A DNA stretch of 64,000 nt from Burkholderiales bacterium (GCA_016703325.1 JADJCH010000024.1:1-64000), one strand, 5' to 3'; positions 1 through 8,746 are shown, counted from the first letter of the stretch. Notes: generated by a model not told the origin, from the letters alone. Numbers and translations are program-made.

Positions 1-83
1 AAGTTGCGACTTTGGCCGAATCCGCACACTGCCTGCGCGGCGGCATGCGCGTCCCACAGCAGGGCTGCGGCCTCAGGCGCCAT
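1..83 (-). CDS. HepT-like (HEPN) toxin, N-terminal fragment
   Basis: This is the first 27 codons of a gene that leaves the window at base 1. It begins with ATG at base 83, overlapping the end of the upstream nucleotidyltransferase gene by 11 bp, so the two are translationally coupled. The visible residues (MAPEAAALLWDAHAAAQAV) resemble the start of HepT/DUF86 proteins, where a first helix carries an L-x-D-x-x-x-A pattern. HepT proteins are HEPN ribonuclease toxins paired with MNT antitoxins. The catalytic RxxxxH motif would lie outside the window. The assignment rests on the gene pairing and the short N-terminus. Confidence 0.6.
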   Translation of the reverse strand, partial: MAPEAAALLWDAHAAAQAVCGFGQSRN

Positions 84-390
84 ACACCATCAGCCGCTCG
101 GCATCCACACGCTCACTCAGGTAGGGGTTGACGATCTGCTGGCTGCTCAGCAGGTCGACCGGGCGCTCGAACAGCGCTTCCAGATCGCGCTTCAAACCGA
201 AAAAGGCGTTGGCATAACCGCCGGGCGGCAGGTCGCTGGGCAGGTCGACCAGGAAGTCGAGGTCGCTGCGTTCGGGGGCGAAGTCCGCCCGAGTGGCCGA
301 GCCGAACAGTTCCAGCCGCCGGGCGTGACGGCGGCGGCACAGGGCTGCAACGGCTTCGCGGCGGTCCAGGATGAAAGAGGGCAGGGCCAT
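73..390 (-). CDS. MNT-type nucleotidyltransferase (antitoxin of a HepT/MNT pair)
   Basis: A minimal nucleotidyltransferase of about 105 residues. It shows the polymerase-beta-fold signature: a GSATRADF turn followed by the metal-binding acidic pair in SDLDFLVDLP. Known MntA antitoxins AMPylate the partner HepT ribonuclease and so neutralise it. The HepT-like gene follows directly and overlaps the stop, which is the usual order. The frame is open to an ATG at 426, but homology starts near the second ATG at 390 (MALPSF), which I prefer. It could instead be an orphan NTase if the downstream gene is not HepT. Confidence 0.8.
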   Translation of the reverse strand: MALPSFILDRREAVAALCRRRHARRLELFGSATRADFAPERSDLDFLVDLPSDLPPGGYANAFFGLKRDLEALFERPVDLLSSQQIVNPYLSERVDAERLMVYGA

Positions 391-436
391 GGCAGGGATT
401 GAACGGGTGCGGTGGGGTGGTGTCAAGGGGCTGCGC

Positions 437-1054
437 TCAGGCCAGCGATTCGCCTGGCGCCCCCACCCGCCCCGCCTCCCTCAACCCCAGCCACAACCGC
501 AGATCAAACTCCAGCTGGTGGTAGTCCCTCTCCATGTGGCAGCACAGCGCATAGAAGGCCTTGTCATGCTCCCGGTGGCGCAGGTGGGCCAGTTCGTGCA
601 CGACGATCATGCGCAGGAAGTCGGCCGGGGCGTCCTTGAACACCGCGGCGATGCGGATTTCCCGTTTGGACTTGAGTTTGCCGCCCTGCACCCGCGAGAC
701 GGCGGTGTGCGTGCCCAGGGCCTGGGCGACCAGCTGCAGGCGCTGGTCGTAGGCCACCTTGGACAGCGGCTGGGAGTTGCGCAGGTGGGCGCTGCGCAGT
801 TCGTCCACATAGTTGTGCAGCGCGCGGTCGGTGCGCATCTCGTGTCGTTCGGCGTAGCGCTGCGCCAGCGCGGTGGCGGCCCGGCCGCTGGCGACGGCCT
901 CGCGCACCTGGGCCAGCAGGTCGGGGGGGTAGCCGAGCAGGTATTTCAGTGACGGGTCGGCAGGGACGGCGTTCAAAGGGTCGGGTCCGGTGGAATGATG
1001 GGTGGCGGGTCTGGCGTGCTCGCTCCGGCGGAGGGCCGGGCGCGATGTTCTCAT
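437..1054 (-). CDS. YgjP-like M48-family metallopeptidase (DUF45)
   Basis: A protein of about 205 residues. Its C-terminal half holds the zinc-protease signature HELAHLRHREHDKAFY: an HExxH motif plus a downstream His-x-x-x-Phe that is characteristic of the YgjP/WLM group. The sequence ends in a Trp-rich segment, also typical. These are soluble cytoplasmic proteins of poorly known substrate; E. coli YgjP has been reported to have UTP pyrophosphatase activity. The first 27 residues look non-conserved and no good ribosome site precedes the ATG at 1054, so the true start may be a TTG near 973. It is transcribed toward the nucleotidyltransferase gene and divergently from the acyl-CoA synthetase. 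Confidence 0.85.
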   Translation of the reverse strand: MRTSRPALRRSEHARPATHHSTGPDPLNAVPADPSLKYLLGYPPDLLAQVREAVASGRAATALAQRYAERHEMRTDRALHNYVDELRSAHLRNSQPLSKVAYDQRLQLVAQALGTHTAVSRVQGGKLKSKREIRIAAVFKDAPADFLRMIVVHELAHLRHREHDKAFYALCCHMERDYHQLEFDLRLWLGLREAGRVGAPGESLA

Positions 1055-1162
1055 CCACCGGGATGCAGAAGGGTTCCCACTGCGGGGCTGCAGTCGGTAG
1101 AGTCGGACTCCCGCAAGGGCTGGGTCGTGCCTTCCGGGATGCTTGCACAGGAGAACCGCACC

Positions 1163-2827
1163 ATGACGCAGACCTCACCCAGGCCCCATCCCTTCGACAC
1201 CGACCTGGACCGCAACCCCGCGAACCATGTGGCCCTGAGCCCGCTCTCGTTCCTGGAGCGCAGCGCCCGCGTCTACCCCCACCGCCTGTCGATCGTGCAC
1301 GGCACACTGCGCCAGAGCTGGGCCCAGACCTTCGAACGCTGCCGCCGCCTGGCCTCGGCCCTGCAGCGCCGCGGCATCGGTGCGGGCGACACCGTCGCGG
1401 CCATGCTGCCCAACACCCCGCCGATGTTCGAGGCGCACTTCGGCGTGCCCGTCACCGGCGCGGTGCTCAACACCCTGAACACCCGGCTGGATCCGGAGGC
1501 CATCGCCTTCCAGCGCGACCACGGCGAAGCCAAGGTCCTGCTCACCGACCGCGAGTTCTCCTCGACGATTGCCCGCGCCCTGGCGCTGATGACCGGCCCC
1601 CGGCCGCTGGTGATCGACGTGCTGGACGCCGAGTTCGAAGGCGGCAAGTCGCTGGGTGAACTCGACTATGAAACCTTCCTGGCCGAAGGCGACCCCGGCT
1701 TCGCCTGGGAACTGCCGACCGACGAATGGCAGGCCATCTCGCTGAACTACACCAGCGGCACCACCGGCAACCCCAAGGGCGTGGTCACCCACCACCGCGG
1801 CGCCTACCTGAACGCCGTCTCCAACGTCGTCACCTGGACCCTGCCGCAGCACCCGGTCTACCTGTGGACCCTGCCGATGTTCCACTGCAACGGCTGGTGC
1901 TTTCCCTGGACGATGGCGCTGCAGGCCGGGGTGAGCGTCTGCCTGCGCCGGGTGGATCCTCACCTGATCTTCCCGCTCATCCGGGAACAGAAGGTGACGC
2001 ACACGTGCGGCGCCCCGATCGTCTACGGCATGCTGGTCAACGCCCCGGGCCGCGCTGCGCGAAGGCATCGGCCACACCGTGCAGGGGCCTGATCGCCGGG
2101 GCAGCGCCGCCTGGCCGCGATCATCGAAGGCTGCGAGCGCATCGGCATCGACATCACCCACGTCTACGGCCTGACCGAGGTCTACGGCCCGGCGGCCGTG
2201 TGCGCCAAGCAGGAGGAGTGGGCCGACCTGCCGATTGACCAGCGCGCCGCACTGAACGCCCGCCAGGGCGTGGCCTACCCGCTGCAGCAGGACGTCACCG
2301 TGCTCAACCCGGAGACGATGCAGCCGGTGCCGGCCGACGGCGAGACGATGGGCGAGATCTTCTTCCGCGGCAACATCGTCATGAAGGGCTACCTGAAGAA
2401 CCCTGAGGCCACGCAGGAAGCCTTCAAGGGCGGCTGGTTCCACACCGGCGACCTGGCGGTGATGCACCCGGACGGCTACGTCAAGATCAAGGACCGCAGC
2501 AAGGACATCATCATCTCCGGCGGGGAGAACATCTCCAGCGTGGAGGTGGAAGAGGTGCTGTACCGCCACCCGGCGGTGGCCCTGGCCGCAGTGGTGGCGG
2601 TGCCGGATCCGAAGTGGGGCGAGGTGCCCTGCGCGGTGGTGGAGCTGCGCGACGGGGCGAGCGCCACGCCCGAGGAGATCATCGAGTTCTGCCGCGGCCA
2701 CATGGCGCGCTACAAGGTGCCCAAGCAGATCGTCTTCGGCGTGCTGCCCAAGACCTCCACCGGCAAGATCCAGAAGTTCCAGCTGCGCCAGCAGTTCAGG
2801 TCGGCGGCGGCGATTGCGGAGAGCTGA
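1163..2827 (+). pseudogene. acyl-CoA synthetase (AMP-dependent ligase), interrupted by three single-base insertions
   Basis: The intact protein would be about 550 residues of the ANL superfamily, similar to medium-chain or DmdB-type acyl-CoA ligases. Visible motifs are the P-loop NYTSGTTGNPKGVV, the adenylate-binding ITHVYGLTEVYGP, GWFHTGDLAV, and the C-terminal KDIIISGGENISSVEVEE with a catalytic lysine near TSTGKIQKFQ. ATG 1163 follows a GAGAAC ribosome site. The reading frame breaks between 2045 and 2115: compared with the family there is one extra G near 2047, an extra C near 2088 and an extra T at 2112. The net change of three bases restores the frame, but a TGA at 2090-2092 falls inside the shifted stretch. 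Either the gene is inactivated or the sequence carries errors. Confidence 0.85.
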
Positions 2828-2833
2828 AGAACC

Positions 2834-3568
2834 TCAGCGCCGCTGCCCGGCACGCAGCGCCAGCTCCACCCGGCTGCTGGCGTGCAGCTTTTCCATGATG
2901 CGGCTGACGTAGTTTTTCACCGTGCCTTCGGCGAGGAAAACCGCGGCGGCGATCTGCTTGTTGCTCAGGCCCTGGGCCACAAGCTCCAGGATGCGCGCTT
3001 CACGGTCGGTGAGCGGCTCGCGCGGCTCGGTGCCGATGGCGTTGGAAGAATGGGCGGGATCGGCGGCCGGTTCGGCGGTGGCGGTCGGCGGTAATCCGGC
3101 CTTCAGGCTGATGGCCCGGAACTGCTCCATCACCTTGCGGGCGATGGTGGGCGACAGGCGGGACTCGCCGCGGTGCACCGCGCGGACGGTGTCCAGCACC
3201 TCCTGCTCGGTGGCGTCCTTGAGCAGGTAGGCGTGCGCGCCGGCGCGGATGGCCTCGAACACCCGCTCGTCGTCGTCGTAGGTTGTCAGCACCACCACCC
3301 GGGTGGCACTCAGCTGCCGGGTGATCTCCCGGGTGGCCACCACGCCGCTGGCGCGGGGCATCTGCAAATCCATCACCACCACGTCCGGCAGCAGCGCGGT
3401 GGCCAGGGCGATGGCTTCCAGGCCGTCGGCCGCCTGGCCGACCACTTCGATGCCGGCTTCGCTGGCCAGCATCAGCGCCAGTCCGCGGCGGATCAGCGGC
3501 TGGTCGTCGACGATCAGCAGGCGCAGCGGGGCGTCCGTGCTTGCGGCGTCGGGCGAGGCCTCGACCAT
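2834..3568 (-). CDS. NarL/FixJ-family response regulator
   Basis: A two-domain response regulator of about 244 residues. The receiver domain starts at LLIVDDQPLIRRGL and has the phosphoacceptor Asp in VVVMDLQMP and the conserved Lys in YLLKDA. After a Pro/Ala linker comes a LuxR-type helix-turn-helix (LTDREARILELVAQGLSNKQ, then GTVKNYVSRIMEKL). ATG 3568 lies two bases after the stop of the small upstream gene (TGAGATG), which suggests coupled translation; an ATG at 3592 is also possible and would overlap that gene. The histidine kinase transcribed divergently from 3901 is the obvious partner. The target genes cannot be seen from the sequence. Confidence 0.92.
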   Translation of the reverse strand: MVEASPDAASTDAPLRLLIVDDQPLIRRGLALMLASEAGIEVVGQAADGLEAIALATALLPDVVVMDLQMPRASGVVATREITRQLSATRVVVLTTYDDDERVFEAIRAGAHAYLLKDATEQEVLDTVRAVHRGESRLSPTIARKVMEQFRAISLKAGLPPTATAEPAADPAHSSNAIGTEPREPLTDREARILELVAQGLSNKQIAAAVFLAEGTVKNYVSRIMEKLHASSRVELALRAGQRR

Positions 3569-3569
3569 C

Positions 3570-3779
3570 TCAGCGGGGGGCTGCCGGGCCACCGATCGGG
3601 CGGGAGGCGGGCGGTGCGTCCTCAGCGGTGGTCAGGTCCAGGTGCGACTGCAACTCGCCGAACAGCGGGGAGGGCAGCCGGATGGCCAGGTGGCGCAGCA
3701 ACGCGGCCACGGCGGCGCGGGCCTGCTCGGCAGGCAGGCCGGTGGAACGGGTGACGGCGTCGATCAGCTCTTTCGACAT
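3570..3779 (-). CDS. small unknown protein upstream of the NarL-type regulator
   Basis: A 69-residue ORF beginning MSKELIDAVTRSTGLPAEQA and containing two predicted amphipathic helices. The N-terminal part resembles short DUF2267-like domains, but the match is too brief to be firm. It sits in the 330-bp divergent region between the sensor kinase and the response regulator, ends two bases before the regulator's ATG, and so is probably co-transcribed with it. The C-terminus is a Pro/Ala-rich tail. No function is proposed. Confidence 0.5.
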   Translation of the reverse strand: MSKELIDAVTRSTGLPAEQARAAVAALLRHLAIRLPSPLFGELQSHLDLTTAEDAPPASRPIGGPAAPR

Positions 3780-3900
3780 GGGAGCGCAGCTTAAGCCAGA
3801 GCGCAGAGGCGGGCGAGTGACGGCGGGCATGTCCGCGTCACGACCCGGGTGCGGGGTGGGGTGCGGTGTGGAGCGGTTGACTTGTGGCAGGCTGGCGGCC

Positions 3901-5721
3901 ATGCACAAATGGCTGCAACGACTCGACCCCCGCCTGCACCTGACCAGCGCCATCGGCTGGGTGGTGATGGGCGTGGTGACGCTGGCCGCCGGTGTGGCCG
4001 CCTGGCTGGCCGCAGCACAGCAGGTGGAGGTGCGGGCTCGGGCCGATGCCGAGGGCCTGCTGGCCGAGTACGCCACCCAGGTGCGCGATGCCGTGTCGAT
4101 GAACCTGGAGATGCGCAGCCAGCTGCTGCAGGTGGTGGCGGTGCAGATCTCCGCCACCGCCGGCCAGAGTCCGCTGGAACAGTTGCAGGCGCTGCAGGCG
4201 GTGCGCGACCGCTTCAGCGAATTCGCCAGCCTCTCCCTCAGTGACGCTCAAGGTCTGGTGCTCGCTGCAGCCGGGGGCTGGCCGGAGGGGCCTCCTCTGG
4301 CCAGTCAGGCCTGGTTCGATCAGGCGCGCCGCCGCTTGGTGGTCAGCGATGCCCATGCCCAGCCCGATGCGGCACGGCGGGAGCTCATCCTGGCAGCCCC
4401 GCTCGGGGCGGCTGAGCTGCTGCGCGGCAACAGCCTGCTGGAACGGGCCCGGGCCGAGGCGGGCGGCAGTGTGCTGGTGGCCAGCCTGCCCTGGGCCTGG
4501 GTGGAGGCCCGGGTGGCCCACATGCAGCAGTTGCTGGCGCAGGCGCGGCCGTTGGAGCTGATGCTGGCTTCGCGTGACGGCCGGGTGCTGATCGGCCCGG
4601 CGCACTGGCTGGGCCGCAGCATCGAGGCGGTGGACAGCGACCTGGGCGAAGAGGGCGCCTATGTCGTCAGCCTGCGCACCCGGCTGCGCCTGGCCGACAG
4701 CCTGGGGCTGGGCTGGACGGTGGTGGTGCGCGAGCCGGCCGCCGTCACGCTGGCACCGGTGCAGCGCACTCGGCAGGCGGTGTTCCTGACGGTGTTTGCG
4801 GCCGGCCTGCTGTCGGCCCTGCTGGCGGTGGCCGCCGCCCGTGTGGTGACACGCCGGCTGCAGGACCTGGCTCAGGCGGCGGCCCGGGTGCGTGAGGGGC
4901 AGCAGGAAGACCTCACTGCGCTGCGCGGCCGCGACGAGGTGGCCGCAATCGGCCGCACCCTGGGTGAGCTGGTGGACCACCTGCAGCAGGAAAAACGCGC
5001 ACTGCGCAGCCTGAACACCGAGCTGGACCGCCGCGTCGCCGAACGCACCGCCCGCATCGAACGCATGGCCGACGAGGCGCGGCTCGCCGCCGTCTCGCGC
5101 GAGCGGCTGCGCCTGGCGCGGGACCTGCACGACACGCTGGCGCATTCGCTGATGGCGCTGCTCACCCAGATCCGCCTGGTGCGCAAGCTGCGTGTGCGCC
5201 TGAGCGACAGCGAGCTCGATGCCGAACTGCAGACCGCCGAGCAGGTGGCCACCACCGGCCTGGCCGAAGCCCGCGCCGCCATTGCCCAGATGCGCGACAA
5301 CTCGGTGCGTGAAGCCGGCCTGGCCGCTGCGGTGCAGGAGCTGGCGCGGCGCTTCAGCGAGCGCAGCGGGCTGGCGCTGCAGCTGGAGATCGACCCGCAG
5401 GCCAGCGGCTGGAGCGACGAACGCTTCGAGGCGGTGTTCCGCATCATCGAGGAGGCATTGCGCAACGTCGAACGGCATGCCCAGGCCCGTGAAGTCCGGC
5501 TGACCCTGCAGCTGCGCCAGGAGGGTCAGGGCGAGCAGGCCCGTGCCCTGGCCTGTGTGGAGGTGTGCGACGACGGCTGCGGCTTCGATCCCCGGCAGCC
5601 GCGACCCGGGCATTACGGACTGCGGGGCATGCAGGAGCAGGCCGCGCTGGTGGGGGCACGGCTGTCGCTCGACAGCCGCGAGGGCCAGGGCACCCGGCTG
5701 CGCCTGGAGCTTGAGGTCTGA
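3901..5721 (+). CDS. membrane sensor histidine kinase, HisKA_3 (NarX/DegS-like) type
   Basis: A kinase of 606 residues. Order: transmembrane helix at about 15-38, a periplasmic region of about 250 residues with cache-like character, a second transmembrane helix at about 298-320, a HAMP linker, a coiled coil, and the dimerisation/phosphoacceptor box RLARDLHDTLAHSL characteristic of HisKA_3 kinases. It ends with a HATPase domain (N-box EEALRNVERHAQ, G-box CDDGCGFDP). HisKA_3 kinases signal to NarL-type regulators, and one lies divergently upstream, so the two form a system. ATG 3901 is chosen because it directly precedes the first membrane helix; the frame is open further upstream but low in coding character. 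Confidence 0.92.
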   Translation: MHKWLQRLDPRLHLTSAIGWVVMGVVTLAAGVAAWLAAAQQVEVRARADAEGLLAEYATQVRDAVSMNLEMRSQLLQVVAVQISATAGQSPLEQLQALQAVRDRFSEFASLSLSDAQGLVLAAAGGWPEGPPLASQAWFDQARRRLVVSDAHAQPDAARRELILAAPLGAAELLRGNSLLERARAEAGGSVLVASLPWAWVEARVAHMQQLLAQARPLELMLASRDGRVLIGPAHWLGRSIEAVDSDLGEEGAYVVSLRTRLRLADSLGLGWTVVVREPAAVTLAPVQRTRQAVFLTVFAAGLLSALLAVAAARVVTRRLQDLAQAAARVREGQQEDLTALRGRDEVAAIGRTLGELVDHLQQEKRALRSLNTELDRRVAERTARIERMADEARLAAVSRERLRLARDLHDTLAHSLMALLTQIRLVRKLRVRLSDSELDAELQTAEQVATTGLAEARAAIAQMRDNSVREAGLAAAVQELARRFSERSGLALQLEIDPQASGWSDERFEAVFRIIEEALRNVERHAQAREVRLTLQLRQEGQGEQARALACVEVCDDGCGFDPRQPRPGHYGLRGMQEQAALVGARLSLDSREGQGTRLRLELEV

Positions 5722-5868
5722 GGGTCTGTGAATGGCGCGCTCCATGCCCGCCGTCCACGCCCAGGCGCCGGTTCGTTCACAGCGGTTCACCCGCGTTGGT
5801 CCGGCCCTCACCCTGCGTCGGGCAGGGGGCTTCGCGGCAGCAAGTCACGCTGGCGGCGGGTTGTTCAC

Positions 5869-5895
5869 GGTGGTCATGACCACGTCGTGACCACC
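5869..5895. promoter_or_regulatory. palindromic and directly repeated TGACCAC elements upstream of pal
   Basis: A perfect 14-bp palindrome GTGGTCATGACCAC (5870-5883) is followed by a second TGACCACC at 5888-5895, 11 bp after the first TGACCAC. The array therefore offers two half-sites on the same helix face plus an inverted one. It lies about 75 bp upstream of the pal start in a 247-bp intergenic region, where an operator would be expected. The binding protein is unknown. Confidence 0.35.
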
Positions 5896-5968
5896 GGCAC
5901 TGGCTGGGTGCGGAGCAGGCGCCTACATTCGCGCCCGTTTCATCATTCCCACCCTCCGGAGAACCGGC

Positions 5969-6535
5969 GTGATTCCTGTCCAGCACACCCTTCTGATCGC
6001 CAGCCTGACCGTCCTGCTGGCCGCCTGCAGCAGCGCTCCCAAGGCGCCCGAAGCTGCGCCGGCGGCTGCCGCCGCCCAGCCCGCTGCAACGGCTGCTCCG
6101 GCGGCCAAGCCTGCAGCGACGCCGTCGGCCGCTGCCGCTGCGCCCGCCGCCAGCGTGGCCCCGCGCGCCCTGCCGCCGCACCTGGATCCGTCCAGCGACC
6201 TGTTCACCAAGCGCAGCGTGTTCTTCGACTTCGACAAGTCGGTGATCAAAGCGGACTTCACCTCCCTGGTCGAGCGCCACGGCAAGTACCTGGCCGCCAA
6301 CCCGTCGCTGAACATCCGCGTCGAAGGCAACACCGATGAGCGCGGCAGCTCCGAGTACAACCTGGCGCTGGGCCAGCGCCGCGCCCAGGCCGTCGTCAAG
6401 GCCTTGGCCACCCAGGGGGCCAAGGAGTCCCAGATGGAGGCTGTGAGCTGGGGCGAAGAACGCCCGAAGGCCACCGGCCACGACGAAGCCGCCTGGACGC
6501 AGAACCGCCGCGCCGACGTGGTGTATTCGAAATAA
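5969..6535 (+). CDS. pal: Pal-like OmpA-family peptidoglycan-associated lipoprotein
   Basis: A lipoprotein of 188 residues starting at GTG 5969, with a CCGGAG ribosome site 9 bp upstream. The signal peptide ends in the lipobox LLAACSS. An Ala/Pro-rich spacer of about 50 residues follows, then an OmpA-C peptidoglycan-binding domain with FFDFDKSVI, the meso-diaminopimelate-contacting VEGNTDERGSSEYNLALGQR and NRRADVVY. Pal tethers the outer membrane to the cell wall and works with TolQRAB. Here it stands alone, with no tolB or ybgF beside it, so it may be a second Pal paralogue rather than the Tol-Pal one. A strong terminator follows. Confidence 0.88.
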   Translation: MIPVQHTLLIASLTVLLAACSSAPKAPEAAPAAAAAQPAATAAPAAKPAATPSAAAAAPAASVAPRALPPHLDPSSDLFTKRSVFFDFDKSVIKADFTSLVERHGKYLAANPSLNIRVEGNTDERGSSEYNLALGQRRAQAVVKALATQGAKESQMEAVSWGEERPKATGHDEAAWTQNRRADVVYSK

Positions 6536-6617
6536 GCCTCCCCCCGTTGCGGCTGACGCCGCTCCCCCGGCGGTGGCTGGTGGAGGCGCGGCGGCAGCCG
6601 ACGAGGCAGCAGCCATG

Positions 6618-6645
6618 ACAAAGGGCGACTTCGGTCGCCCTTTGT
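6618..6645 (+). terminator. intrinsic terminator after pal
   Basis: A perfect 12-bp stem ACAAAGGGCGAC / GTCGCCCTTTGT with a UUCG tetraloop, followed by CTTCT. It lies between pal and the convergent oxidoreductase gene and may work in both directions because the 5' arm is A-rich. Confidence 0.85.
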
Positions 6646-6666
6646 CTTCTCAGGGGGGCGGTCGGG

Positions 6667-7698
6667 TCAGTCGATCTCGATGGCGATCTTGCCGAACTGC
6701 TCGGCGGCCTCCAGCCGGTCCAGCGCGGCGTGCAGTCGGGCCAGTGGCCAGCGCGACTCGATCTGCGGCTTCAGCCGCCCGCGTTCACACACCGCCAGCA
6801 GGTCGCGCAGCTCGCTCAGGTCCCCCAGCGTGGAACCGTAGATCTGCAGCTGGCGGATGAACACCCGCCGCAGGTCCGCACCCGGCTGGTCGCCGGAGGT
6901 GGCACCGCAGGTGACGATGCGCCCGCCGCGCACCAGCGACTTCAGTGCCGCTGGCCAGGCCGCGGCCCCCACGTTCTCCAGCACCACATCCACACCGCGC
7001 CCGCCGGTGAGCGCCAGCACCCGTTTGGCGACCTCTTCCGTGCGGCTGTTTACCGCGGCATCCGCACCCATCTGCAGGGCGCGCTTGAGCTTGCTTTCGA
7101 CGCGCGAGGTGACGATGATCCGCGCGCCGATCATCCTGGCGATCTGCAACCCCGCCAGCGACACCCCGCCGCCGATGCCGAAGATCAGCACCGTCTCCCA
7201 GGGTTGCAGCCGCGCCTGGGTGACCAGCATGCGCCAGGCGGTGAGGTGGTTGACGCCCAGCGCCGCCGCCTCGGCAAAGTCCAGTGACTCAGGAATCGGC
7301 AGCGCATTGGCCGCCGGCAGCGCCACGTACTGCGCGAAGGTGCCGTCGCGGTGCTCGCCCAGCAGCTTCATGGAGGTGCACAGCACCCCGTTGCCGCGTT
7401 GGCAGAACTCGCAGCGCCCGCAGGTCACCCCCGGGTAGAGCAGCACCCGCATGCCGGGCTTGAGCACGGGGTCGTCCGCATCCACCTCCTCGACCACACC
7501 CGCACCATCCACCCCCATGATCTGCGGCAGCGTGTGGGTGATGCCCGCGCCGCTGTTGCGCATGTACAGGTCGACGCGGTTGAGCGTGGCCGCACGCAGG
7601 CGCACCAACACCTCCCCAGGCCGGCGCTGCGGTTCCGGGCGCTCGCCGATGGCGACCACGTCATTGCCGCCGTGGCCGGTCAGATAGGCTGCCTGCAT
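6667..7698 (-). CDS. zinc-type alcohol dehydrogenase / quinone oxidoreductase family protein
   Basis: A medium-chain dehydrogenase of 343 residues. The GroES-like N-terminal domain has the substrate-side GVDGAGVVEEV and a structural-zinc loop with four cysteines in CGRCEFCQRGNGVLC. The NAD(P)-binding Rossmann domain follows with IFGIGGGVSLAGLQIARMIG. ATG 7698 is preceded by GGAGAC; the longer reading frame to 7758 has no ribosome site and is not conserved. The substrate cannot be inferred. The gene is monocistronic or follows the small unknown gene at 7801. Confidence 0.88.
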   Translation of the reverse strand: MQAAYLTGHGGNDVVAIGERPEPQRRPGEVLVRLRAATLNRVDLYMRNSGAGITHTLPQIMGVDGAGVVEEVDADDPVLKPGMRVLLYPGVTCGRCEFCQRGNGVLCTSMKLLGEHRDGTFAQYVALPAANALPIPESLDFAEAAALGVNHLTAWRMLVTQARLQPWETVLIFGIGGGVSLAGLQIARMIGARIIVTSRVESKLKRALQMGADAAVNSRTEEVAKRVLALTGGRGVDVVLENVGAAAWPAALKSLVRGGRIVTCGATSGDQPGADLRRVFIRQLQIYGSTLGDLSELRDLLAVCERGRLKPQIESRWPLARLHAALDRLEAAEQFGKIAIEID

Positions 7699-7800
7699 GG
7701 GTCTCCTCGGTATGGGGTGGGCCTCCAGGGGGCCTCGGGCGAGGAGACGATTTTTCACGAATCGGGCTGCGGCTGCACAGGCAACAGCAGCGGACGGGAT

Positions 7801-8070
7801 TCACACCTGCCGCGCCCAGGGCCCCAGGGTGACGGTCTCCAGCCAGTTCAACGTGCGTTCGAAGTCGCGTGAGGCGAGGATCGAGCGTTCGATCAGGCCG
7901 GTCTGCACGGCGGTGGCGTAGCCGGCGCGAGCCGCATCGAAGGGGAAGCGCGCGGCGCGCAGGCCGGCGTCGGTGGCCTGGCGGGTGGCGTCCAGCCAGA
8001 GTTCGGGCATTGCGCCGGACATCACCGGCAGCGGGGTCGCAAAGGAAGGGTGCGGGGCACAGAGGTTCAT
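7801..8070 (-). CDS. small protein of unknown function, phasin-like in composition
   Basis: An 89-residue ORF with a good ribosome site (AGGAGAGCCCC then ATG at 8070). After a short Pro-rich start, the protein is predicted to be mostly helical, with motifs such as PELWLDATRQATDAGLRAA. I do not recognise a family with confidence; the helical Ala-rich character and length recall short polyhydroxyalkanoate granule-associated proteins, but this is weak. It lies upstream of the zinc-type oxidoreductase on the same strand. Confidence 0.55.
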   Translation of the reverse strand: MNLCAPHPSFATPLPVMSGAMPELWLDATRQATDAGLRAARFPFDAARAGYATAVQTGLIERSILASRDFERTLNWLETVTLGPWARQV

Positions 8071-8168
8071 GGGGCTCTCCTGTCGGGTCGCCGAGCCGGG
8101 TTGACGCGGCGACCGGAACCGGGCGACAGCGGCCGGATCAGCGGCAACCGTCGTGGAATGGGCGGAGC

Positions 8169-8182
8169 ATACTAGGGTATGT
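8169..8182. repeat. short inverted repeat CATAC-TAGG-GTATG
   Basis: A 5-bp perfect inverted repeat around TAGG in an unusually AT-containing stretch of a GC-rich intergenic region. It lies about 125 bp upstream of yciH and about 100 bp upstream of the divergent small gene. It could hold a -10 element or an operator; nothing else supports either reading. Confidence 0.25.
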
Positions 8183-8306
8183 ACTGATGTGGGGGCGGGG
8201 GTGCTTTCGCTTCCCCTGGCCCCAGGGGCCCGGCCGGCGCCGTGCTGTAAAAATCGCGGCTCTCTGATTCACATGGCGCGGCCCTGGCGGCCGCAGCGGG
8301 TCTCCG

Positions 8307-8663
8307 ATGCGCAAATCCGGTTCTGGCGGTCTGGTCTATTCCACCGAAAGTGGGCGCATGTGCCCGGGCTGCCGCCAGCCGGTGGCCGCCTGTGTCTGCG
8401 GCAAACCGCAGCGGCCGGCGGGTGACGGGGTGGGGCGGGTGTCGCGCGAGAAGGCCGGGCGCGGCGGCAAGACGGTGACGGTGCTGCGTGGGCTGGCCCT
8501 GGAGGATGCCGAACTGGTTGCGCTGGGGCAGAAGCTGCGTGCGGCCTGCGGCACCGGCGGTACGGTGAAGGAGGGGGTGGTGGAGCTCCAGGGCGACCAT
8601 GCCGAGAAGGTGGTGGCCTGGCTGCTGGCGCAGGGCCACCGGGCCAAGCGCAGCGGCGGCTGA
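8307..8663 (+). CDS. yciH: YciH-like translation initiation factor (SUI1/eIF1 family)
   Basis: A protein of 118 residues. The N-terminal part carries a small zinc-ribbon-like CPGCRQPVAACVCG, followed by the SUI1 core with GKTVTVLRGL and the conserved CGTGGTVKEGVVELQGDH. This signature is diagnostic of bacterial eIF1 homologues, which bind the small ribosomal subunit and affect initiation fidelity. Length matches the family. It is a single gene whose 3' end faces the di-haem peroxidase gene across a terminator. Confidence 0.93.
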   Translation: MRKSGSGGLVYSTESGRMCPGCRQPVAACVCGKPQRPAGDGVGRVSREKAGRGGKTVTVLRGLALEDAELVALGQKLRAACGTGGTVKEGVVELQGDHAEKVVAWLLAQGHRAKRSGG

Positions 8664-8685
8664 GCGGCTGTTCCGGGACGGGCCC

Positions 8686-8719
8686 CGAAAAAAGGAAGGG
8701 CGGCCCCGCAGGGCCGCCC
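8686..8719 (-). terminator. intrinsic terminator of the di-haem peroxidase gene
   Basis: Read on the minus strand, a 9-bp GC stem GGGCGGCCC / GGGCCGCCC (8698-8719) is followed by a run of six U residues. It lies 28 bp after the peroxidase stop codon. On the plus strand it can also end yciH transcription, but without a U-run. Confidence 0.8.
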
Positions 8720-8746
8720 GTCACGCTGCCGGGGGTGTGCCGGCCT

